DNA from: Deltaproteobacteria bacterium UBA2957
GTDB lineage: Bacteria > Myxococcota_A > UBA796
Direction of reading: 5' to 3'
Assembly (NCBI GenBank): GCA_002348535.1
Contig: DEBL01000176.1
Coordinates: forward strand, 1-11,016
DNA: 11,016 bases
Part shown: piece after piece, positions 1 through 7,175 of the stretch
Layout of the letters: every line of letters begins with the position of its first letter
Numbering within the stretch: the first letter of the stretch is position 1
Translations under genes and position numbers: made by a program
The notes under the pieces: generated by a model
The model's input: only the letters and a program-made list of their open reading frames with translations
What the model was told of the DNA's origin: nothing
Database searches by the model: none

Positions 1-203
1 GCGAAGTTGTGGGGCTCCCGCATGCCGGTCATGCGGTGCGCTCGCAGGTTGGGTGTCATCCGCCACTGGCCCATCGCATCGGGCTTGTACGCGGGCGTGA
101 CACCGGCCAATCGCGATCCCACTTCGGCCACCCCGAGGAGTGCAGCAGCGAAGATCACACCCAGCGCAAAGCGGACGCGGCGGCGGGATGGGGTTCGTTT
201 CAT
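1..203 (-). CDS. Membrane-anchored protein, N-terminal fragment, probably SGNH/GDSL hydrolase-like
   Basis: This gene runs off the left edge, so only its first 67 codons are present. The protein begins with a basic n-region (MKRTPSRRRVRF), followed by a hydrophobic stretch at about residues 12-28 that ends in AEVGSRL. This fits a signal anchor. The complete SGNH hydrolase at 6201-7175 starts the same way, with a basic start, one hydrophobic helix and GELGARL, and in such proteins a Trp/Met/Pro-rich stretch like the one at residues 47-51 often follows. I therefore infer a second SGNH-type protein, but the catalytic blocks lie outside the window. The start is taken as ATG at 203. An in-frame GTG at 212 is an alternative, because the AAGGG just before the ATG is too close to act as its ribosome binding site. 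The gene is divergent from the plus-strand operon, with only 27 bases between the starts. What is seen: open frame and anchor. What is inferred: the family. Confidence 0.6.
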   Translation of the reverse strand, partial: MKRTPSRRRVRFALGVIFAAALLGVAEVGSRLAGVTPAYKPDAMGQWRMTPNLRAHRMTGMREPHNF

Positions 204-230
204 GCCCTTCACTGTATCAGGGCTGCCATA
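204..230. other. Short divergent intergenic gap
   Basis: Only 27 bases separate the start codons of the divergent genes (18 if the left gene starts at GTG 212). I see the weak AGGG of the plus gene at 219-222 but no convincing -10/-35 pair on either strand. Any promoter for one gene must therefore lie inside the coding sequence of the other. Confidence 0.6.
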
Positions 231-2855
231 ATGACGGTGCTGCTGTTGTTCTGTCCGTTGGTTGCCCAAGCCGTAACGGTGACCGTTGAAGTGGCGACCG
301 AAGACAATGCGCTTCAGTCTAAGGAAGAAGGCACGCTGGAGGCACGGGTCCGATGGTTTGGGGAGGAGCATCGGGCTGGGATGTCCGTTGATGCACGGGG
401 TGTGTGGCGCGCCACATTCTCGGGCAATCAGGCCCGCGCCGTCGGGGTTGAAATTTGGCGAACCGATGCGGAACCGCCGCGTCGAGTTTCCCAAAGTCTC
501 GAGGTGATGCCGCGCGGCGATGCCACTGTTTCGTTCGCCATGTCAACGGGTGGAGACGACGCCGCATGGAGGCTCAGTCGATCCGTAACGACTGCGAGCA
601 TGCGGAATCAGCAAGAGCGTGGGGCCATCGGAACGGCCGTGTGGGCCGTGGTTGGAACCTTGATTGTGTTGCTCTTGGGTCGAAAAGCCTTGGCCCGCTC
701 TCGGCTTCCCTCTCGTTCCATTGAACTTCCTCCATCGTACGAGTTGGCGGGATGGCTTGGATTTTCGGCGTTGTGGACGTGGCCAGCAGTGTTGTTTGAA
801 GGCGGTGTTATCGGCCGTCATTTCGACGCGCTGGGCACGACTTGGGTCATCGATTCTGCCGGTAGGCTGGGCCTCGATCTGCTGGATCCGTTTACGGGGT
901 GGCCGGACGGCGTGACCTATTCTGCCATCGACTCGTGGGTTCTCATTTTATTCTCTTGGATGGGGAGCTCGGCGAGGCCCGAAACCGTGCACAGCATGCT
1001 CGCCATTGTTGGCGTGGCCACCTGTGGCTTTGCGGCATCGCGATTTGCGCGCGCGCTGGGCGCCCAGACCCCAACGCACGTGTTGGCCGGTCTGCTGTTT
1101 GCGGGGTCTGGACTTGTCGCAGCGGCGCTTCTGGAAGGGCACGTCTACCAAGTCGTCAATCCATGGATGCCCTTGATGGCGATGTATCTCGTGCGCGCGG
1201 CTGAACCGCAGGCAACATGGGACCGCGGTCTGTTGGCCGGGCTGTGTTTTGCGGCTGCGTTGTTCAGCAGCGGCTACCTCGGCTTGAGCGCAGGAATTGT
1301 GGCCATCGGCTTAGGCTCAGCCGGGCTCATGCGCACTTCTGATCGTCGACCGTTGGCGGTGGCCGCCGTCGCGGGCATCGCAGCGTGCGCAGCGTTTGTG
1401 CAGTTGTTCGCGGGCGTGGACCTTCCGGGCGCGAACCATGCAACCATGGACACCCTCCGCATGGGATCGCTGTCGCTCAATAGCATTGGTCCTGCAACGG
1501 CGGAAGCCGATCGAGCCCATCACTCGTGGGCGCTCGCGCTGTCGAGCTTAATGGTGGCTCTCGCGGTTGTCGGTGTACGGTCTGGGGCTCGTTTTGGTAG
1601 GACGCTCATGGTCACAGCCCTCTGTGCGATGTTGGTTGCAATGGGACCGGAGTGGGCGTTGGGGATTGCCCCCGACGAGGGCCGCATCCCGTCGATATTT
1701 GCGCCGCTTTGGGCGATTCCAGAGGTTCGATTCTTGCGGTTTCCCGGGCGAATCATGTGGGCTGCCATTCTTCCGCTCTCCGCACTTGCTGCTGTGGGAT
1801 TGCACGCAGTGTTGGCTCGGTTGGGGTGGAAGTCAGCGGCATTGATTGGCGGTCTCGTCTTGGCTGAAATGATCGTCACAGTGCGACTCCCGGCCCGCCA
1901 AGTGCTGCGACCGGCAGAAGCCCCGAGCGCGTATCAAGAAGCTTCTGGGGCCGTGTTTGATCTTGTCGGCGAGGGAACATCCATCAGCCGTGAGGTGGAC
2001 TCGTGGATGAACGCGATTCTGTGTCAGTACCAGACCCAGCACGGTCGGCCCATCGCCGACGATTGTGTATCGGTAGGTCCCGACTCGAATCCACGTGTGG
2101 CGCTTTCGTCTTGGGTTGTAAATCGGCTGTATGAAGGCGATGTACCGAGTGTTTTCTCGCGGCTTCGGAGCCTCGAGTACACCGCTCTCGCCATTCACTA
2201 CGACTGGATCGCACAATCCGATGCGATCCGATTTCAGGACGTCTTGCGCGGCTATGATGGGGTTTCAGAGACGGCTCGAGGCGATGGGGTCACGGTGTAC
2301 CCGATTGCGGCCGATACGCCGAAGCGGCCGATGGCAAGGGGCGCAGCGTCTCGATTCAGCGGTCCAGTCGGAAACACATCGCTGGTGTGGCCGCTGCGAG
2401 TCGATGTTCTCATGAACCGGGATCAGGAACTGGCTCGTTATTTCCTCGATGTGGGTGCGGGGGAGTTGATGGAACTCAAGGACAAGGGGACGGTGCCGGG
2501 CGCGCAGTATGAAGATGGACTCTTTACCCTCCGGGAGAATCTCGCGGTGAGCGGGCCCCAAGATGTGCGCCTGATCGCAATCGATGAAGGTGTCAATCGA
2601 GAGCTTTGGTCCGGCTCGGTGGTGCCCATCGAGGGTGCTGAAGACCGCCTCAGCTTTCGCCTTGATTCGGCTGGAGAGGCGATGCCTGTGCTGCGGGCCA
2701 TGGACATTCACTCTCCAGAAGTTCGCAGCCGTCGCGGAAAGATCATCGGCTTGGGCTGGGCTGCTGCGGTGATTCTGATGGGCTTGTGGTGGGTGCGTGT
2801 GAGGAAAGATGCCGATGCCGATGAAGAGCGATCAACCCCGGAAGTGACGGCATGA
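231..2855 (+). CDS. Polytopic membrane protein, GT-C/YfhO-like, with extra N-terminal beta-rich domain (874 aa)
   Basis: The start is ATG 231, with AGGG at 219-222 and an 8-base spacer. The open frame extends back to base 9, but that part is antisense to the divergent gene and does not look like protein. A hydrophobic leader ending AQA (about residues 1-14) is followed by a beta-rich, probably extracytoplasmic domain (15-130) and a membrane helix (134-150). A multi-helix membrane core spans about 172-551, then a soluble region (560-830), one last helix (838-855) and an acidic cytoplasmic tail. The core has features common to large bacterial GT-C-like and YfhO-like membrane proteins: a first outer loop with D209 and a WPDG (224-227), and a GHVYQVVNPW stretch (303-312). 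Such proteins often transfer sugars from lipid carriers outside the membrane, but no donor, acceptor or catalytic residue can be assigned here. It overlaps the next gene by 4 bases (ATGA), which implies translational coupling. It could instead be a non-enzymatic relative. Confidence 0.8.
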   Translation: MTVLLLFCPLVAQAVTVTVEVATEDNALQSKEEGTLEARVRWFGEEHRAGMSVDARGVWRATFSGNQARAVGVEIWRTDAEPPRRVSQSLEVMPRGDATVSFAMSTGGDDAAWRLSRSVTTASMRNQQERGAIGTAVWAVVGTLIVLLLGRKALARSRLPSRSIELPPSYELAGWLGFSALWTWPAVLFEGGVIGRHFDALGTTWVIDSAGRLGLDLLDPFTGWPDGVTYSAIDSWVLILFSWMGSSARPETVHSMLAIVGVATCGFAASRFARALGAQTPTHVLAGLLFAGSGLVAAALLEGHVYQVVNPWMPLMAMYLVRAAEPQATWDRGLLAGLCFAAALFSSGYLGLSAGIVAIGLGSAGLMRTSDRRPLAVAAVAGIAACAAFVQLFAGVDLPGANHATMDTLRMGSLSLNSIGPATAEADRAHHSWALALSSLMVALAVVGVRSGARFGRTLMVTALCAMLVAMGPEWALGIAPDEGRIPSIFAPLWAIPEVRFLRFPGRIMWAAILPLSALAAVGLHAVLARLGWKSAALIGGLVLAEMIVTVRLPARQVLRPAEAPSAYQEASGAVFDLVGEGTSISREVDSWMNAILCQYQTQHGRPIADDCVSVGPDSNPRVALSSWVVNRLYEGDVPSVFSRLRSLEYTALAIHYDWIAQSDAIRFQDVLRGYDGVSETARGDGVTVYPIAADTPKRPMARGAASRFSGPVGNTSLVWPLRVDVLMNRDQELARYFLDVGAGELMELKDKGTVPGAQYEDGLFTLRENLAVSGPQDVRLIAIDEGVNRELWSGSVVPIEGAEDRLSFRLDSAGEAMPVLRAMDIHSPEVRSRRGKIIGLGWAAAVILMGLWWVRVRKDADADEERSTPEVTA

Positions 2856-4423
2856 ACCGGCGCGTACTGGCGCTCGAAGGAGTCATCGTACTGGCGGTTT
2901 TGGTGGGCCTGCACAGCGGCTGGGCAACCGGCTCGGTTGGTGGGGGGTTTCATCCGGGCCATGTGTGGGCCGTCGATCAGGTCGCCGCGATGATGAGCGG
3001 TGCAGAATCATGGTCGGGATGGACCCGCCGGATTGGAGCACCCGACCCGGTTCATCTTCGCTTGATAGGGTGGGCTCCGCTTCTGATTGCGGCACCGCTC
3101 TCGTGGGTGATGGACACTGGATACGCAATGTGGGTCGCGATGGCGCTGGGCTTTGCGTTGACTGCTCGGGTGACAGCCGCTCTCCTCGAGCGCGTTTCGG
3201 GAGCCGATCCGTGGGTCGCTTCTGCATCGGCGTGGGTCTATACACTCAGTCCTTTCGCGCTCGGGGTTCTGGCAAATGGACAGCTCGCCAAAATGCAGTT
3301 GTGGTGTCTCCCTTGGATTTTGTTGATCGCCGATAAAGGACTTCGATCGGGCTTCACGATGCCGCGAGTTGTTGCCCTATGGGTCGCATCGGTGGTGACC
3401 GGATTTACGTCGCCGTCTGTTGGATTGATCGTGCCTGTGGCTTTGGGTGTCTGGGTGGTCCTGCGCGCCGGTCGCACTCGCATGGGGGGGGTCGGAGCGG
3501 TTGTGTCGCTTGTTGCCGTTGCGGCGGGTCTAGCCGTTCCTTGGCTGGTTCATACCGTTGAGGTCACGGGAACCGCTGGGCTTGTTCCAGCCGCTCCCGT
3601 ACCCGGACTGAATCATCCTGCGGCCCTCAGTCCGGTTGCGACGATGGGTTCGCTGGTGATTGCAACCGGTCCGTGGGACGGCATTCAGTCGGCCATCAAC
3701 AATGTTTCTGGCATTGGTGTGGTGGCCCTTCTTGCGGCCATACCGTCCCTCGTGGTGGCGCGGTGGTCGGCACGGTTGGGTGTTTCCTTGCTCGCAGTGG
3801 GCGGCATTTGTGCACTTGGGCCCACCATCAACGCGCTGGGATACAAGTGGGTGCTGCCGGCACAGTTGATGGAGTGGACGGGATACCCCATCGTCCAAAG
3901 CGGCATGTATTACCGTTTTGCTCAATTGGCTGCCCTTGGGCTCGCATTGGTTCTGTGTGAGGGGTGTCGGCGGATTCCGCGTCATGCATGGGCCGTTGCG
4001 GCGCTCGTAGCCGGACTGAATGCTGCAGAGAACATTCGAGAGACTTCGACACTGTGGCCTCGGATGTTGCGAGCCATTCCTCACGCGGCCATCATGCAGG
4101 CCATGGCCGATGATCCGGTGGAAGGGTCTGTGGTTGAGTTGCCCCTCGGCCACCTCGACACAGAAGGAGAGCGTCGCCTACTCGGTCAGTTGATTCACGG
4201 CCGAGACACCACGGTCTTGGCGCGAAATATGGTGGTCATCGGTCAACCTCGACTGGAGAGGATTGCGCGCCTAATTGATCAACCATCGGCGCTTCGCAGC
4301 GCAGGGTTTCGGTACATACTGCTGCACGAACCCAGCCGTAACCGAGAAGCGTTTCGTCAACTGACATTGACTTATGGACCAAGCCAAGGAAGCCGCCAAC
4401 TCGGCATGTGGGTGGTACCGTGA
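2852..4423 (+). CDS. Polytopic membrane protein, GT-C/YfhO-like, related to the preceding gene (523 aa)
   Basis: The start is ATG 2852, sharing ATGA with the stop of the gene before. GGAAG at 2840-2844 with a 7-base spacer supports it. The protein begins with a helix (about 8-24), and roughly twelve hydrophobic segments are spread over residues 8-390. A soluble C-terminal part (about 395-523) follows. Its layout repeats that of the preceding protein: an outer loop with HVWAVD (37-42) and GAPDP (62-66), a later stretch VLANGQLAKMQLWCLPW (139-155) where the upstream protein has GHVYQVVNPW, and a QSGMYYRFAQ segment (349-358) where it has RFLRFPGRI. The C-terminal stretch VVELPLG (427-433), then an Ile-His-Gly and an Arg-rich segment, is typical of the soluble tail of YfhO/GT-C-like proteins. 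A lipid-linked sugar transfer role is likely from family resemblance only; no catalytic residues are assigned. It lacks the extra N-terminal domain of its neighbour. Coupling on both sides suggests that all three products are made together. Confidence 0.78.
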   Translation: MNRRVLALEGVIVLAVLVGLHSGWATGSVGGGFHPGHVWAVDQVAAMMSGAESWSGWTRRIGAPDPVHLRLIGWAPLLIAAPLSWVMDTGYAMWVAMALGFALTARVTAALLERVSGADPWVASASAWVYTLSPFALGVLANGQLAKMQLWCLPWILLIADKGLRSGFTMPRVVALWVASVVTGFTSPSVGLIVPVALGVWVVLRAGRTRMGGVGAVVSLVAVAAGLAVPWLVHTVEVTGTAGLVPAAPVPGLNHPAALSPVATMGSLVIATGPWDGIQSAINNVSGIGVVALLAAIPSLVVARWSARLGVSLLAVGGICALGPTINALGYKWVLPAQLMEWTGYPIVQSGMYYRFAQLAALGLALVLCEGCRRIPRHAWAVAALVAGLNAAENIRETSTLWPRMLRAIPHAAIMQAMADDPVEGSVVELPLGHLDTEGERRLLGQLIHGRDTTVLARNMVVIGQPRLERIARLIDQPSALRSAGFRYILLHEPSRNREAFRQLTLTYGPSQGSRQLGMWVVP

Positions 4424-6204
4424 TGGCAGGAGGCCGGATGTTCTTGTTGCTGCTAATGGCGATGGCGTGCAGTTCCGTGAAGGAATCGCGGGACACCACG
4501 GTCACCGATTCACCCTCGGTGCCCACCGGTGAGACAGGAACTCCAGAGGAAGACCCCCCACCCGTCGATACGGGGGTGCCGACCAACGACACTGGAGACC
4601 CTGAGCCTCCAGTTGAGGTCCCGGTGTCTGTGGTTTCGGAACCGGTGATCTGTGACAATCCCGCGCTTCGCGAGTCGGCAGGACCCATGCGTCTACATAC
4701 TCCTTTTGGCGACTGGCGAAACCAAAATGGGGAAGCCAACCTCTGGTCGCTGTACGGCGGTGCGGGAATGGCCATCGCGGATTTCGATGGGAACGGGTGG
4801 TATGACATTTTCATGCCCAACGCCGATGGGGATCAGTTGTATATGGGGTGGCCAGGGCTGAGCTTTGAGGATGAGAGCTCCGGGCGAATCCCACCCGAAT
4901 CGGATGTGGGGGTCGGAGCCACGCCAGTGGATGCCGATGGGGATGGCGACCTCGACATTTTTGTGGCCGTGGCGCTGAGCGCGAATCGGCTTCTTGTCAA
5001 TGACGGTACGGGTCATTTCTCGCAGGCCGATGGGGAGTGGCTCGCCCAGCAAGGACGATTGTCTCACGGCAGTTCATGGGGCGACATTGATGGCGATGGC
5101 GATCTCGATGTTTTTGTGGCGAACTACTCCAATTGGAGCGAAGACTGGCTTGCCGTGCCCCCGATGGCGCCGACGGAAATGTACGCCGATTCCCTGTGGA
5201 TTAACGACGGTTTAATGCAATTTTCCAACGCAGATGAATGGCTTGGAGGCATGGACCCAGCCGGCGCGTTTACCTTCGCGAGCGGTTTTTGGGACCTCGA
5301 TGACGATGGGGACCTCGACCTGATGGCGGTCAACGACTATCGCTTTGAGTACCCGTGGGCGGAACCCGTTCGGTATCTCGAGAACACCGGGTACGGTTTT
5401 TCGGATGCAGACCCACGGGTGGGCCTCGATCTTGAAGTCGAGGGCATGGGACTCGCGGTCGGTGAACTAAACGGCGACGACGCCCTCGATGTGGTGGTGC
5501 AGGCGTGGACCACCCACATGATGTTGAGCGATGGAAGCGGTGGTTTCTATGAAGCTGCGGCCTCGCGGGGCGTCACGGCCACATCGCAGCAGCAGGTAGG
5601 ATGGGGGGTCCTGCTTGCGGATCTCACCAACGACGGTCGATTGGACATGCCCGTTGCGTATGGCCTCCTGCCGCCCGACGAAGTGAGCATGGGTCCGATG
5701 CCCGAATTTGTGATCGGGGACATGCTCAACATGAATCGAGTATACCAACCCAATGCGTTGTATGTTCAGGGCGAGGACGGTCAGTTTTCCGATGTTGGAC
5801 CGGATTGGGGCCTCGACCACGATGGGATTTCTAGGGGTCTGCTGACAGTGGATCTCAATCACGACGGATTTCTTGATCTGATCGAACGAGACTTGTGGGG
5901 CCCCACGCGAATTCACATCAGCCGATGCGATGACTCCGCTTGGATTGCAGTCAAGCTCAGGCAGGAAGGCTTAAATCCGTTTGCCGTGGGCGCAAAGGTT
6001 CGGATCGTAGACGGCGAGACTCGACACACTCGAGTGATTGAAGCGGGCTCTTCTAGCCTCTCGAGCGGGGGACCCCCTGAGGTTCATTTCGGGCTCGGTG
6101 TGATGGACACAATCGAGCGAATCGAAGTGCAATGGCCGGATGGTGCCACATCTCGAGTGAACGACGTCGCGACGCGCGCTCGAATGACAGTGACCCGCGA
6201 CTAA
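4423..6204 (+). CDS. FG-GAP/VCBS repeat lipoprotein with C-terminal ASPIC/UnbV domain (CRTAC1-like, 593 aa)
   Basis: This is a predicted exported lipoprotein. The sequence MAGGRMFLLLLMAMAC has one Arg, a short hydrophobic core and C16 as the lipid-bearing Cys, although Ala at -3 is not the usual Leu. A Thr/Pro/Asp/Gly-rich linker (17-76) follows. Seven FG-GAP/VCBS calcium-loop repeats are visible at 120-128 (DFDGNGWYD), 170-178, 221-229 (DIDGDGDLD), 291-299, 348-356, 400-408 and 477-485, as expected for a seven-bladed beta-propeller. The end (about 503-590) is an ASPIC/UnbV domain with VGAKVRI, VHFGLG (554-559) and VQWPDGAT. The only Cys besides C16 are C78 and C502, which flank the propeller and could form a disulfide. 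The family is usually extracellular and may bind calcium and ligands; no enzyme activity is known from the sequence. Start choice: ATG 4423 shares TGATG with the upstream stop and keeps the Arg. ATG 4438 has AGGAGG at 4428-4433, and ATG 4408 is also open. Confidence 0.9.
   Translation: MAGGRMFLLLLMAMACSSVKESRDTTVTDSPSVPTGETGTPEEDPPPVDTGVPTNDTGDPEPPVEVPVSVVSEPVICDNPALRESAGPMRLHTPFGDWRNQNGEANLWSLYGGAGMAIADFDGNGWYDIFMPNADGDQLYMGWPGLSFEDESSGRIPPESDVGVGATPVDADGDGDLDIFVAVALSANRLLVNDGTGHFSQADGEWLAQQGRLSHGSSWGDIDGDGDLDVFVANYSNWSEDWLAVPPMAPTEMYADSLWINDGLMQFSNADEWLGGMDPAGAFTFASGFWDLDDDGDLDLMAVNDYRFEYPWAEPVRYLENTGYGFSDADPRVGLDLEVEGMGLAVGELNGDDALDVVVQAWTTHMMLSDGSGGFYEAAASRGVTATSQQQVGWGVLLADLTNDGRLDMPVAYGLLPPDEVSMGPMPEFVIGDMLNMNRVYQPNALYVQGEDGQFSDVGPDWGLDHDGISRGLLTVDLNHDGFLDLIERDLWGPTRIHISRCDDSAWIAVKLRQEGLNPFAVGAKVRIVDGETRHTRVIEAGSSSLSSGGPPEVHFGLGVMDTIERIEVQWPDGATSRVNDVATRARMTVTRD
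4428..4433 (+). promoter_or_regulatory. Strong Shine-Dalgarno inside the possible start region of the UnbV-type lipoprotein
   Basis: AGGAGG lies 4 bases before ATG 4438. That would make a 588-aa protein starting MFLLLLMAMAC, with no positive charge ahead of the hydrophobic core. The competing ATG 4423 overlaps the upstream stop and keeps Arg5. Either start may be used, or the site may help ribosomes re-initiate after the upstream stop at 4421-4423. Confidence 0.55.
6201..6204. other. Overlapping stop codons of two converging operons
   Basis: The bases CTAA hold the plus-strand TAA (6202-6204) and the minus-strand TAG (6201-6203). No intrinsic terminator with a T tract is present on either side. 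A small inverted repeat (CGACT at 6198-6202 and AGTCG at 6208-6212, 5-base loop) spans both stops. Confidence 0.9.
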
Positions 6205-7175
6205 GGCAGTCGTTGGGCGATGCGCTCGGCGATTAGGCGATGGGCGGCCGGTCGGGGGTGCACGCCATCAGGAAAGAACCACTGTTGAAGTCGGGGGCCC
6301 AGTTGGGCGCGAATGTCTGCGGTCTCGATGTACAACTGTTGGTTTCGGGCGCACCAGTCTCGGAGCACGGTGTCCTGCGTGTGATCGATGGCGTAGAGCG
6401 GCTGCACAATCGCAAGTCGCGCTCCCACAGAATTTGCGCTTTGGAGCATGCTGTTCAACGCAGCCACCCGATCTTCGGTGGGCACGCGGACGGGCCCGTT
6501 GGGAATGGACGCAGCGTCTGGAAGTGAGGTCGGTAAGCTCAAGAAGCCATTCCGAAGTGCGAGATACAGACGACTCTTGAACAGCACGGTTAGCAGCGGC
6601 GCTAGAGGTCGCCGTCGATTGATCATCTCGCGATCAGTTGCGGTCAATCGTACCAATGGGTTGTGGGCATCGATTCCCCCGCTCGGCAAAAAGTCATTGG
6701 TCTGGTGGTACACCAGCACGACGTCGGGTTGCAGTCGAGGCCCCTCTTCGTCCAAGTACACTGCGGATTGTTGAATGGTGTACGCTGGAACACCCGCGTT
6801 GATGACGTTTGCAGCGCGACCGCTTGCGCTCAGCATGGCCTCAAGTCGAGCAGAGTAGGTCTCGCTTCGTTTGACGCCATGGCCCCATGTTGACGATTCG
6901 CCGAGAGAGAGGATTCGATACTCATTGATGGGCTTTGGAATCGCAATGGATTCATGCCGAAGACCGAGTTCGTTGGTCGTGAGCGATCCGTGTTCAGGGA
7001 GAGAAAATTTTCCATTTGGTGCTTGAACCCACAGTCGTGTGGGGTGGTCGACCAAGTGAACATTCTCGGGGCTGAGGCTTAGGTCCGGGACGGACCAGAT
7101 CAATCGCGCACCGAGTTCGCCGATTCCGAACATGCCCAGCACGACAATCAAGCTCATTCCCAGTTTTCGAATCAC
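6201..7175 (-). CDS. Membrane-anchored SGNH/GDSL-family hydrolase or acyltransferase-like protein (324 aa)
   Basis: An N-terminal anchor (about residues 5-27, ending GELGARL) is followed by an SGNH fold facing the periplasm. The family blocks are visible. Block I is GESSTWG (92-98) with Ser94 as the likely nucleophile; the usual Asp is Glu here. Block II is NAGVPAY with Gly128, block III is HQTND with Asn160, and block V is DGVH with Asp303 and His306. Proteins of this type cleave or transfer acyl esters, often on sugars or lipids, but the substrate is unknown. The start chosen is GTG 7175, which shares GTGA with the stop of the gene before and has GGGAG 8 bases upstream (7184-7188). GTG 7190 and ATG 7157 are also in frame. 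It is the last gene of the minus-strand run, directly behind a GT-C-like glycosyltransferase, which fits a glycan-modifying role. Its TAG stop overlaps the TAA of the converging lipoprotein gene. Confidence 0.85.
   Translation of the reverse strand: MIRKLGMSLIVVLGMFGIGELGARLIWSVPDLSLSPENVHLVDHPTRLWVQAPNGKFSLPEHGSLTTNELGLRHESIAIPKPINEYRILSLGESSTWGHGVKRSETYSARLEAMLSASGRAANVINAGVPAYTIQQSAVYLDEEGPRLQPDVVLVYHQTNDFLPSGGIDAHNPLVRLTATDREMINRRRPLAPLLTVLFKSRLYLALRNGFLSLPTSLPDAASIPNGPVRVPTEDRVAALNSMLQSANSVGARLAIVQPLYAIDHTQDTVLRDWCARNQQLYIETADIRAQLGPRLQQWFFPDGVHPRPAAHRLIAERIAQRLP

Noticed and set aside
9..230. N-terminal extension of the plus-strand 874-aa protein back to base 9
   Set aside because: The extension has a His/Arg/Ser-rich composition unlike the rest and overlaps the divergent gene, whose translation shows a clear signal anchor. 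A leader-like sequence and AGGG site support ATG 231.
3530..4153. 207-codon open frame on the minus strand
   Set aside because: It is antisense to the 523-aa membrane protein, has an Arg/His/Asn-rich composition and no recognisable start signal or domain.
6198..6212. Inverted repeat as a bidirectional intrinsic terminator
   Set aside because: The stem is only 5 bp and neither side has a T tract. It is kept only as an observation.
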